Below, in pieces: positions 34,118-42,738 of a DNA stretch of 61,288 nt. The stretch's first letter is position 1, and the number at the start of each line of letters is the position of its first letter. Source of the stretch: CAYVAP01 sp964343195 (GTDB lineage: Bacteria > Bacteroidota > Bacteroidia > J057); contig CAYFIR010000019.1 in assembly GCA_964343195.1 (NCBI GenBank), positions 1-61,288 on the forward strand. Direction: 5' to 3'. The notes under the pieces are model-generated. The model saw only the letters and a program-made list of their open reading frames with translations. It had not been told where the DNA came from and ran no database searches. The translations under genes were made by a program, and so were the position numbers.

Positions 34118-37100
34118 ATGCGGAGGATATTTTTGATAGGCTGGTTGTGCATCTGGGGCTTCAGTTTGATGAAGCTGATGGCTCAGGAAGGGAACATACA
34201 ATTTGAAGGGCTGCCTGGGGAAGGGGCTGACTGGAAAGGGGCCATCAATGTAATCTGTCAGGATCACCAGGGATTTATCTGGCTAGGGACCTGGTCTGGA
34301 CTCCTGCGGTATGATGGCTATGAGTTCACCATTTTTCAGCAACAGTCGGATAGTGGGGGCCTGGGTTCCAATAAAGTCACCTCAGTATATGAGGATCAAC
34401 AAAATCGCCTGTGGGTAGGATCCCGACGAGGAGGAGTGCAACAATTTGATCGGGCTACACAGCAGTTTGAGTCCTTTTCTCATGATCCTACCCTGCCAGG
34501 TTCCTTAAGTAACAACAATGTATGGTGCATTTATCAGGATCGACAGGGCCGGCTTTGGGTAGGCACAGAAGAGGGGCTGAACTATTTTGACGAAGAGAGG
34601 GGGACATTCAGAACGTTCTGGCAGCGTCCGGGAGGCCTGAGTCATGATTTCATTTATAACCTCGCCGAGACCTCCGATGGAAGCTTGTGGGTAGCTACGG
34701 AGAACGGCCTCAACCGCATCCTTTGGTCCCCTGAGGAAGACAACCCCAGGATTTACTCCTATTCCCTTGCTCCGGACCAGGGCCTGGAGTCGGTGCCAGC
34801 ATCCCTTCACAACTACATTTTTTCCCTCAAAACCAGTTTGAGAGACTCCATGAAGGTATGGGTAGGAACCAAAAACGGGTTAAAGCAGGTAACAGCCGAT
34901 GCAGCATATTTGGAAAAAGTAGAAGTGCAGGAGGTGGCTACCACAAATGGTCTGGGGCTCACCCTGAGTCACAATTTTGTGCTCTCACTTTTGGAAGAGC
35001 CAGAGCAACCCTACCTGTGGGTAGGTACCTATCAGGGGCTGAATCGCATCAGGCTGGACACCCCCGCGATAAATACCTTTTATGCCAACTCCGAAAGCAG
35101 TACCGCCATCAAAAGTAGCCTGGTTCGGGCATTGGCATTTGACCGAAACCATCAGATGTGGATTGGGACGGAAAAAGGGATAAGCCTGTATGACCTCAAC
35201 CCTAATCCCTTCAGGACATGGGTCATTCCCGGGCATCAGGCCGCAAAAAACAGTGCCTCCATAACTGGACTGGCCATGGCTCCAGACAGTCAGTTTCTCT
35301 GGATTGCTACCTACGGGGCAGGCTTCAGTCGTCTGAATTGGGAAAGTTATCTTGCCGGAAGGCCAGAGCTGGAGTCCTACCTGCTCCAGACCACTGAGAC
35401 AGAGCCCAAACTGGATTTTCTATCGGACCTTATATTTGATTCAAGAGGCGATCCCTGGATGATATCCCAGGGAGGAGGACTGATCCATGTGAAAGAACAG
35501 GACCTTGAGAGGGGTGTTCAGGGAGGGCTCCTGTGGGATTTTGAGCAGTTTCATACCAAAACTGAACCCGCTCTTATCGATAACTATGTCATGTCCATTG
35601 ATATGGACAGATCAGGGATTTTTTGGCTGGGCATGTGGAATGGAGGATTGGACAGATTTGATCCGATACGGAAGGAAGTCATTCATTTTACCAGCCTGGA
35701 TCAGGGGAAAATCGATTTGCAGGAGTTTGCCAATGTGAAAATAGCCACAGCCGTGAAGGATGGAGAAGAATTTCTGCTGGTGGGAACCAGAGGGAATGGG
35801 GTGCTGGTACTGTCCTACGATGAGCTGGCAAAGCAACTAGAATTGGTGGACCATTTCCAGGCGAAAGAAGGGCAGCTGACCAATGGGTTTATCAATTCTA
35901 TCCTGGTAGAAGGCGACATGGTATGGATCGGGACGGAATTTGGGCTGAATGCCTATGACATGGAGACAAAGGAGTTTATGCAAATTCATCCCAAAGGAAA
36001 GGCGGCCCATAACCTCATTCAGTCCGTTATACGGGGAGACGACGGGCTGCTGTGGATCAGTACCCAGGATGGACTGATGTCGATGCAGGGCTCAGCAGAA
36101 GAACCGGTATTTCAGTTTTACTATGAGGAAGATGGATTGCAGAGTAATTTCTTCTACGTCGATGCGGATGAAAAGGCTCCGGGGGGAGTACTTGTTTTTG
36201 GAGACACCAGGGGCCTCTGCTCACTGGACCCTAAACAAATCAAGGTTGATGCTATCCCACCGGAGGTAGCCATCGTGGATTTTAGGCTATTCAATGAATC
36301 CATGAGCCCCGGCGAGACTTATGAAGGACGTACCATTTTGCAAAAAGCGATTGGAGAGACAGGCTTTCTGGAGCTGAGCCACCGGGACCAGGTAATTTCC
36401 TTTGAATTTGTCGGCCTTCACTTTGACCAGCCAGGGAAACACCAGTATGCCTACAAACTCCAGGGGTTTGACGAGGACTGGATTTACACAGAGGCTGACC
36501 AGAGAATTGCCCATTATACCAACCTGCCTTACCGTGAATATACCTTCATGGTCAAGGCTGCAAATGGCGATGGCGTTTGGAGTGAAACTCCGGCCATACT
36601 GAGGCTACGGGTGACCCCTCCTTTTTGGCGGACTCCTTTGGCCTACGGACTCTACGGGCTACTCTTCATCGGACTGCTGCTGGGCGTAAGGCAGTTGACC
36701 CTCATTCGTGTCAACCTCCGCAATCGCTGGCAGGTAGAGCGCATGGAGCGGGAAAAACTGGAAGCCGTAAATCGAGTCAAGCAGCAGTTTTTTACCAATA
36801 TTTCCCATGAGCTGAGGACCCCGCTGACCCTGCTGATCAGTCCACTGGAACAATTGATTCAGGAGCGTAGCGGCGACTCACGCCTGCGAGAGATCCTGCT
36901 AAGGATGCACCGCAATGCCCATCGCCTGTTCAATCTGATCAATCAGTTGCTGGACATGCGGCGGGCTGAAGCAGGTCAGACCCGGCTACAGGTCGCAGAG
37001 GGCAATCTCGTGAAATTCACCCACGAGGTTGTACGATCATTTGATTCCCTGGCAAGAGATCGTTCCATTCACCTGGAATATGCGCCCGATCAGCCTGAGC

Positions 37101-38359
37101 TAAAGGTCTGGTTTGACCGGGATCAAATGGAAAAAATACTATTCAACCTGCTCTCCAATGCCCTGAAGTTCACGCCAGAGCAAGGACAGGTGAGGGTGCG
37201 TACCTACCTGTTGGCCGAAGAGCAAAAAGCCTGCATTTCTGTCTCGGATACTGGGCGGGGCATACCGGCCCACAAGCTGGGACTGGTATTCGATCGCTTT
37301 TATCAGGTAGAGGAAGAAGAAATGGCGGAGTCGGCCTATCCGGGCAGTGGTATTGGACTTTCACTAGCCAAAAGTCTGGTAGAACTGCACCACGGTGAGA
37401 TTGAGGTCGATAGTCAGGTGGGCAAAGGCACGACCTTTCGGGTGTTCATGCTAATGGGGGATCAACATTTTGAAGAGGCAGAGAAAATTTCTGGCTTCAA
37501 GGACAGCGAGCATGCCCTGCATTACATCCCTGCCGAGAATCAGGAGGAGACCAAAGCGGAGGAGCCTATTCCAGCTTCCGCATCGGCTGAAGACCCAAAA
37601 CCTGCTGAGCATCGGTACACCCTGCTGATTGTGGAGGATAACGAAGATATTCGAAGCTACCTGAGCGATATGTTGAGCCCGCAGTATGAGGTAATCGAGG
37701 CTGAAAATGGGCAGCAGGCGCTGGAACTCGCCCAATCGGATGCTCCGGACCTGGTATTAAGCGATATCGCCATGCCAGAAATGGATGGCATAGAGCTTTG
37801 CCGTCAACTCAAAACTGATGTAAGCACCAGCCACATCCCCGTCATCCTGCTGACAGCACGTACCTCCCTGATTTACAAGCTGGATGGCTACGATACCGGA
37901 GCAGATGACTATGTGACCAAGCCCTTTAACCTCCAATTGCTGGAAGCACGCATTCGCAACCTCATCCGCATACGGCAGCAACTCAAGCGGCGTTTTTCAC
38001 ATGGGATCGACTTAAGCCCATCGGAAGTTGCCGTTACCTCTCTGGATGAAAAGTTCATGCAGCAGGTGATGGGAATCGTGGAGGATCATATGGACGACTT
38101 TGAGTTTTCTGTAGAGCAGCTTAGCAAAGAGGTCGGCATGAGCCGCATGCAGCTTTACCGGAAGCTTAAAGCCCTTACGGGCAAGTCCCCCAACCAGGTG
38201 CTGCGTACCATTCGCATGAAGCGAGCGGCGCAACTGCTCAAAACAGGCCAGTACAACGTATCTGAGGTGACCTACATGGTAGGCTTTCAGGACCTGAAAT
38301 ACTTCAGGGAGCGGTTTAAGGAGGAATTTGGTGTCAGCCCCTCAGGCTATGAGGGATAG
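34118..38359 (+). CDS. Hybrid two-component system sensor/regulator (HTCS)
   Basis: A 1413-residue inner-membrane protein joining sensor, kinase and transcription factor. After a signal peptide come two seven-bladed propellers of Reg_prop units (GLGSNKVTSVYEDQQNRLWV, then GSLSNNNVWCIYQDRQGRLW), a Y_Y_Y domain (about 750-835, YAYKLQGFDEDWIYT) and a membrane helix. HisKA has FFTNISHELRTPLTLL (His897), HATPase NLLSNALKF and DTGRGI, REC VEDNEDIRSYL and LVLSDIAMPEMDG (Asp1216). The C-terminus is an AraC-type HTH (SVEQLSKEVGMSRMQLYRKL). Such regulators bind an oligosaccharide in the periplasm and activate a neighbouring polysaccharide locus. It probably controls the mannan genes; this is inferred from position. 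It ends 7 bases from the convergent sulfatase. Confidence 0.95.
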   Translation: MRRIFLIGWLCIWGFSLMKLMAQEGNIQFEGLPGEGADWKGAINVICQDHQGFIWLGTWSGLLRYDGYEFTIFQQQSDSGGLGSNKVTSVYEDQQNRLWVGSRRGGVQQFDRATQQFESFSHDPTLPGSLSNNNVWCIYQDRQGRLWVGTEEGLNYFDEERGTFRTFWQRPGGLSHDFIYNLAETSDGSLWVATENGLNRILWSPEEDNPRIYSYSLAPDQGLESVPASLHNYIFSLKTSLRDSMKVWVGTKNGLKQVTADAAYLEKVEVQEVATTNGLGLTLSHNFVLSLLEEPEQPYLWVGTYQGLNRIRLDTPAINTFYANSESSTAIKSSLVRALAFDRNHQMWIGTEKGISLYDLNPNPFRTWVIPGHQAAKNSASITGLAMAPDSQFLWIATYGAGFSRLNWESYLAGRPELESYLLQTTETEPKLDFLSDLIFDSRGDPWMISQGGGLIHVKEQDLERGVQGGLLWDFEQFHTKTEPALIDNYVMSIDMDRSGIFWLGMWNGGLDRFDPIRKEVIHFTSLDQGKIDLQEFANVKIATAVKDGEEFLLVGTRGNGVLVLSYDELAKQLELVDHFQAKEGQLTNGFINSILVEGDMVWIGTEFGLNAYDMETKEFMQIHPKGKAAHNLIQSVIRGDDGLLWISTQDGLMSMQGSAEEPVFQFYYEEDGLQSNFFYVDADEKAPGGVLVFGDTRGLCSLDPKQIKVDAIPPEVAIVDFRLFNESMSPGETYEGRTILQKAIGETGFLELSHRDQVISFEFVGLHFDQPGKHQYAYKLQGFDEDWIYTEADQRIAHYTNLPYREYTFMVKAANGDGVWSETPAILRLRVTPPFWRTPLAYGLYGLLFIGLLLGVRQLTLIRVNLRNRWQVERMEREKLEAVNRVKQQFFTNISHELRTPLTLLISPLEQLIQERSGDSRLREILLRMHRNAHRLFNLINQLLDMRRAEAGQTRLQVAEGNLVKFTHEVVRSFDSLARDRSIHLEYAPDQPELKVWFDRDQMEKILFNLLSNALKFTPEQGQVRVRTYLLAEEQKACISVSDTGRGIPAHKLGLVFDRFYQVEEEEMAESAYPGSGIGLSLAKSLVELHHGEIEVDSQVGKGTTFRVFMLMGDQHFEEAEKISGFKDSEHALHYIPAENQEETKAEEPIPASASAEDPKPAEHRYTLLIVEDNEDIRSYLSDMLSPQYEVIEAENGQQALELAQSDAPDLVLSDIAMPEMDGIELCRQLKTDVSTSHIPVILLTARTSLIYKLDGYDTGADDYVTKPFNLQLLEARIRNLIRIRQQLKRRFSHGIDLSPSEVAVTSLDEKFMQQVMGIVEDHMDDFEFSVEQLSKEVGMSRMQLYRKLKALTGKSPNQVLRTIRMKRAAQLLKTGQYNVSEVTYMVGFQDLKYFRERFKEEFGVSPSGYEG

Positions 38360-38366
38360 GGAGTGC

Positions 38367-40163
38367 TCAGTTTTTTCTCCATAGCATGACCCTGCGAATA
38401 TCAGGCCCCTGGTTGCTAGCTAGTTTCGGAGTAGTCAGGGTCAGGGGGCCAGGTCCTTTTGATAGGAAAAGGCTCCCCAGGGCCAACGGCGCGAACTCCT
38501 TAACATAGGATTCGCCCCTTGGGATGCGGTCGTGCTCCATGCCTCGCAGAGGGGGAGTGTGAGCCTCCAGGATGCTGGCCCCAGTATGCTCCCCTCGAAA
38601 TGATACCGCCAACTCAGTTCCGATGGTGGCCGAATCGCCGGTGTAGTACACAACTACTTCATATTCGCCTTCGGTTAGTACCTCGACTTCCCAGGTCAGG
38701 CTGTCAGCTTCAGAGGTCCAGTTGGTAAAGAAGGAACAATTGGGCCACCGGTTGGAGCGTTGCAGGTTGCCATGGGCAACGGCATCCCGGGCCGGTAGCT
38801 GGGTGTGAGAAAAAGATGGGTGGCCAACCGGAAAGGGCCTTAAATCCTCCGAAGGCAACTCCGTGAGCACCGTCTCCCGCCAATTCAGACGGGTTTGGGA
38901 CATTTGATCCCGGACTTCAGGATACTGGGCGGCGACATCCCGGGTCTGCCCAGGGTCGGCCTCCAGGTCAAACAACTGTCCTGCATCATTGAGTCGGAAC
39001 CGTTGCGTACGTACGCTGGTCTGCTCGCGCCAGTGGCTCACCAATGTCCGGCCGGGCCAGCTGACAGAATCCTCAGGACCCAGCAATGGAAACAAACTGT
39101 TGCCATCAACTGAGAGAGATTCCGGAGCCTGGATATTGGCTATTTCCAGTAGGGTAGGGAAGAGGTCCAGGCTACTCGCGATTGCATCGACCTGAAGCCC
39201 CGGAGAAACATGGGCAGGCCAATGAACGATCAGGGGAGACTTTAACCCTCCCTCATCTACGCTCCCCTTGATGCCTTCCATGCCAGCGTTCCAGCGCCAG
39301 CCATTGGGACCATTGTCAGACAGGTAAACCACCACCGTTCGCTCATCCAGGCCCAACTCGGCGAGGTGCCGGGTGAGGCGGCCTACGTTCCAGTCGATGT
39401 TTTCGGCCATGGCATAGGCGGCGCGGCTATGGTCCAGGTCTTCACGTTCCCGATAACGATGCTGAGGTAGTTCCATCGACTCGAACTTTTTCCACCAGCG
39501 ATCAGGTACCTGCATGGGACTGTGAGGGGTATTGAGTGGTAGGTAAACCAGAAAAGGTTCTTGTTGATGCTCGTCGATAAACGCCATCGCCCGATCTGTA
39601 AGCACATCGGTAAGAAAGCCCTCCGATTGGACAATCTGCCCGTTATGCTCCAGTTCGGCGTCAAAATAACTGCCCCAGTGCCCTGAACAGTAGCCATAAA
39701 ACTCATCGAATCCCCTGGCATTTGGGTGGTAGGGGGGCTGCATGCCGTTGTGCCATTTGCCAAAGGCTCCAGTCCGGTAACCCGCATCTTGGAGGATTTG
39801 GGCGAAGGTGATCTCGTCGAGGTCCAATCTTTCTCCCCCGGCGGAGGTACTATAGACCCCTCCTCTGACGGCGTAGCGTCCAGTCAGCAACTCGGCTCTG
39901 GTCGGAGAGCAAACAGCACTCACGTAGAAGTTCTCAAAAAATGCCCCCTGCCGGGCCAGGCTATCCAGGTATGGCGTCTCCACTACGGGGTTACCTGTCA
40001 GGCTGAGGTCCCCCCAACCCTGGTCGTCGGCGACGATGAGGATAATGTTGGGGGGAGCTTCTGCTTGATGGTTCTTCACCGAAGGCTGACATCCGGTGGA
40101 CAGCAGGGTGATCAGGATGATTACAGGATACAACCTGATTGGTTTTGGGCAAAGAGCAGACAT
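38367..40163 (-). CDS. Type I (formylglycine) sulfatase lipoprotein
   Basis: A 598-residue sulfatase of family S1 with a lipobox (LITLLSTGC, Cys25). The active site reads IVADDQGWGD (calcium aspartates) and CSPTRAELLTGR, where Cys85 is the residue converted to formylglycine; later GKWHNG and SDNGPNGW complete the site. Residues about 470-598 form a beta-rich C-terminal domain (EYEVVVYYTGDSATIGTEL, GPGPLTLTTP). It is the last gene of the minus-strand mannan series, 26 bases after the epimerase, which points to sulfated sugar removal during mannan use. The exact sulfate ester is unknown. Confidence 0.92.
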   Translation of the reverse strand: MSALCPKPIRLYPVIILITLLSTGCQPSVKNHQAEAPPNIILIVADDQGWGDLSLTGNPVVETPYLDSLARQGAFFENFYVSAVCSPTRAELLTGRYAVRGGVYSTSAGGERLDLDEITFAQILQDAGYRTGAFGKWHNGMQPPYHPNARGFDEFYGYCSGHWGSYFDAELEHNGQIVQSEGFLTDVLTDRAMAFIDEHQQEPFLVYLPLNTPHSPMQVPDRWWKKFESMELPQHRYREREDLDHSRAAYAMAENIDWNVGRLTRHLAELGLDERTVVVYLSDNGPNGWRWNAGMEGIKGSVDEGGLKSPLIVHWPAHVSPGLQVDAIASSLDLFPTLLEIANIQAPESLSVDGNSLFPLLGPEDSVSWPGRTLVSHWREQTSVRTQRFRLNDAGQLFDLEADPGQTRDVAAQYPEVRDQMSQTRLNWRETVLTELPSEDLRPFPVGHPSFSHTQLPARDAVAHGNLQRSNRWPNCSFFTNWTSEADSLTWEVEVLTEGEYEVVVYYTGDSATIGTELAVSFRGEHTGASILEAHTPPLRGMEHDRIPRGESYVKEFAPLALGSLFLSKGPGPLTLTTPKLASNQGPDIRRVMLWRKN

Positions 40164-40189
40164 TCAGATTCAGTTTATTGCGATAATGT

Positions 40190-41392
40190 TCACCTTAACC
40201 TCCCCAACCCCTCCATCAACGCCCGGGTATGGTGATAAGGGCCTTTCCAGGGACCGGCTTTGTCTTCATGGAGCATCAGGCTGCCATCGGGCTGCTTGCC
40301 CCAGTGCCATTCTCCCGCCTCATCGTCGATCAACTCCCGCTTACAGTAATCCCAAAGCCTCGCACAGGCATCGAGATAGCGGTTCTGAGGATCAATCTGC
40401 CAGGCATTCAGGCAGCCGACCATGGCCTCGACCTGGGGCCACCAGTGATGGTTTCGGTCTATGTGCCCGTTGGGGCCTGATTCATTCCACAGAGCACCAG
40501 ATTCTGGATCCACTCCTTTTTCCAGGGTCACGTCCACCATTTTTTGTGCCATGGACTTCACCTCCTCTAGCAGGCTCTCATTCCCCAGCACTTCTGCTGC
40601 TTCCATCAACAGCCAGCTCGCTTCGATGTCGTGCCCGAAGGAAATTTCGTCTGACAGGTGATTCCACCGGTCATCGAAAAACAGATGCAGGTGCCCTGTT
40701 GCTGGCTCTATGAATTTGTCCAGGAAAATACGGATCAGCCCCTCAAGGGCCTTGCGGACGATCAGATCCGGGACGACGCGGTAAAAATGGGTGTAAGCCT
40801 CCAGTACGTGGAGGTGGGTATTCATGGTTTTGGCAGCGTTCTGATCCTTGTCGCTTAGCCGTACATCCTCCAACGGTCCCCAGTTTCGGTCAAATGCCTC
40901 CAAATAGCCGCCGCCGTGGTCGATGTCATAGCTGTGGGCTTCCAACTGAGAAAAGATTTCTCTGGCCAGTTCTTTGGCTTCTTCATTTCCCGTCAGGAGG
41001 TAATACTCACTCAGTCCATAAATGGCGAAAGACTGCGCATATATCTGCTTTTTGGTCTCCAGTGGCTTGCCCTGGTAGTCCAGCATCCAAAACACTCCTC
41101 CATTCTCCGAATCGAGGAAGCGGTCGCAGAGGTAATGATAAGCACGCGTAGCGGTAGCGGCATAGTCTTCTCTTTCAAACATCCTGGCGGCAGTGGCAAA
41201 GCTCCAGAGGATGCGGGTGTTGAGGATCACGCCTTTCGCTGCCTGGGGGTACAGTTTCCCATACACATCCCTTCGGCCATAGAATCCCCCATTTTCTTCG
41301 TCCACCATTTGCTCCATCCACCAGTGGAGGATGCGGTGCAACTCGTTGTTCCATTCTTCGCGCAAACTCGCGATCTCCTGCTGGGTCATCAT
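40190..41392 (-). CDS. AGE-family epimerase, probably cellobiose 2-epimerase acting on mannobiose
   Basis: A 400-residue alpha/alpha-barrel enzyme of the N-acylglucosamine/cellobiose 2-epimerase family. Motifs: GGFYGRRDVYG, GVILNTRILWSFATAAR, the catalytic-site histidines in MNTHLHVLEAYT, ISFGHDIEASWLL and RNHHWWPQVEAM, and PYHHTRALMEG. Placement between a GH130 phosphorylase (7 bases) and the sulfatase (26 bases), in a locus with a GH26 mannanase and a symporter, matches the known mannan pathway in which mannobiose is converted to 4-O-beta-mannosyl-glucose. It is cytoplasmic; no signal peptide is seen. An N-acetylglucosamine epimerase is less likely in this context. Confidence 0.88.
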   Translation of the reverse strand: MMTQQEIASLREEWNNELHRILHWWMEQMVDEENGGFYGRRDVYGKLYPQAAKGVILNTRILWSFATAARMFEREDYAATATRAYHYLCDRFLDSENGGVFWMLDYQGKPLETKKQIYAQSFAIYGLSEYYLLTGNEEAKELAREIFSQLEAHSYDIDHGGGYLEAFDRNWGPLEDVRLSDKDQNAAKTMNTHLHVLEAYTHFYRVVPDLIVRKALEGLIRIFLDKFIEPATGHLHLFFDDRWNHLSDEISFGHDIEASWLLMEAAEVLGNESLLEEVKSMAQKMVDVTLEKGVDPESGALWNESGPNGHIDRNHHWWPQVEAMVGCLNAWQIDPQNRYLDACARLWDYCKRELIDDEAGEWHWGKQPDGSLMLHEDKAGPWKGPYHHTRALMEGLGRLR

Positions 41393-41399
41393 TGATGGC

Positions 41400-42578
41400 T
41401 TATGAGTTGCGTAGGATCTCCAGGTTGCGACGTATCATTTCGCTGCGGGTCCTGACGCTGTTGGCAGAAGTCAGCCCGTCTTCGGGGGTGTTGACACAGT
41501 AATCGGCCAGACGATCAACGGTTGAGGTTGCCACATGCATGCGTGTATCACTGGAGCCATAGTAGATGAAGACTTCATTTTGTTCATTGACGATCCAGCC
41601 ATTGGAGAATACCACGTTGGATACGTCTCCGATGCGTTCTTCGCCCTCAGGTGCGAGGAAATGCCCGGCAGGCTGATGGGTTACCTTCCACGGCTCCGCG
41701 AGGTCGGTCATGAATAGGTAGAGCACGTAGCGCAGACCAGCGGCAGTATTTCGCACGCCGTGTGCCAAGTACAGCCAGCCTTTGTCGGTTTTGAGAGGGG
41801 CCGGCCCCTGGCCATTTTTCACCTCCTTGATCGTATGGTAAACCCGTTGGTCGATGATGTGCTCTTCTTCGATTTTGGCGGGATCCATTTTCTCCGAAAG
41901 TCCCCAGCCAATGCCGCCACCTGTGCCTACTCCGATGAAGCCATCCATGGGGCGGGTGTAGAAGGCATACTTCCCATCGATGAATTCGGGGTGCAGGACC
42001 ACGTTGCGCTGCTGACTGGAAGGTGTGTCGAGGTCGGGTAGTCGCTCCCAGGTCTTGAGGTCTTTGGTCCGGACGATGCCCGCCTGTGCCAAAGCCGAGG
42101 AAGTATCATTTGCGGGTGCATTGGTATCCTTGCGCTCGGTACAAAAAACACCATAAATCCAGCCGTCTTCATGCTGAGTCAGGCGCATGTCATACACATT
42201 GGTGTCGGGATCATCGGTTTCAGGCAGGTTTACGGGGAAGTCCCAGAACTGCCACTGATCGACGCCGTTGGGGCTTTCGGCCACCGCGAAAAACGACTTG
42301 CGGTCATTGCCTTCGGCCCGTACCACCATCAGGTATTTGCCCTCATGGTAAATGGCCCCCGCGTTAAAGGCGGCATTCATGCCCTGGCGCTCCATCAGGT
42401 AGGGATTGGTAGCCGGATCGAGGTCATAGCGCCAGAAAATGGGCGTATGAGCCGCTGTGAGGGCAGGGTAGCGGTAGCGGGTAAAAATGCCATTATCGGG
42501 CAAAATGGGCTCATTGGGACGTGAAACGAGCGCCTGATGAGCATCGAGCAGGGATTGGAGACGAGTTTTAAAATTCAT
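41400..42578 (-). CDS. GH130 4-O-beta-mannosyl-glucose phosphorylase
   Basis: A 392-residue cytoplasmic five-bladed propeller enzyme. It matches GH130 subfamily 1: NAAFNAGAIYHEGKYLMVVRAEG, the proposed catalytic Asp in NVYDMRLTQHEDG, VLHPEFIDGKYAFYTRP, and GVRNTAAGLRYVLYLFM. With phosphate it splits mannosyl-glucose into mannose-1-phosphate and glucose. The gene directly precedes the epimerase in the transcript, matching the BF0771-0774-type mannan cassette of Bacteroides. Length and motifs are normal. Confidence 0.92.
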   Translation of the reverse strand: MNFKTRLQSLLDAHQALVSRPNEPILPDNGIFTRYRYPALTAAHTPIFWRYDLDPATNPYLMERQGMNAAFNAGAIYHEGKYLMVVRAEGNDRKSFFAVAESPNGVDQWQFWDFPVNLPETDDPDTNVYDMRLTQHEDGWIYGVFCTERKDTNAPANDTSSALAQAGIVRTKDLKTWERLPDLDTPSSQQRNVVLHPEFIDGKYAFYTRPMDGFIGVGTGGGIGWGLSEKMDPAKIEEEHIIDQRVYHTIKEVKNGQGPAPLKTDKGWLYLAHGVRNTAAGLRYVLYLFMTDLAEPWKVTHQPAGHFLAPEGEERIGDVSNVVFSNGWIVNEQNEVFIYYGSSDTRMHVATSTVDRLADYCVNTPEDGLTSANSVRTRSEMIRRNLEILRNS

Positions 42579-42600
42579 TTTTTGAGTAAGTAATCGGGTA

Positions 42601-42734
42601 GAGGTATGGGGTATAGAGGTATGGGGTATGGAGGTATGCAGTTACGCAGGTATGGGGTATGGAGGTATGTAGGAAAATAGCAGCGTTAGACCTTCATATC
42701 CTTCATACCCTTCATACCCTCCATACCTCCCTCC
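42601..42734. repeat. GGTATGGGGTAT tandem repeats with inverted copies
   Basis: About 69 bases of imperfect GGTATGGGGTATGGA units (42601-42669) are followed by CTTCATACCC/CTCCATACCT units in the opposite sense (42691-42734). The two halves can pair as one long hairpin within the symporter-GH130 gap. The words resemble the TATAGGGG repeats at 8255, 11414 and 13880. Confidence 0.8.
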
Positions 42735-42738
42735 AGAA

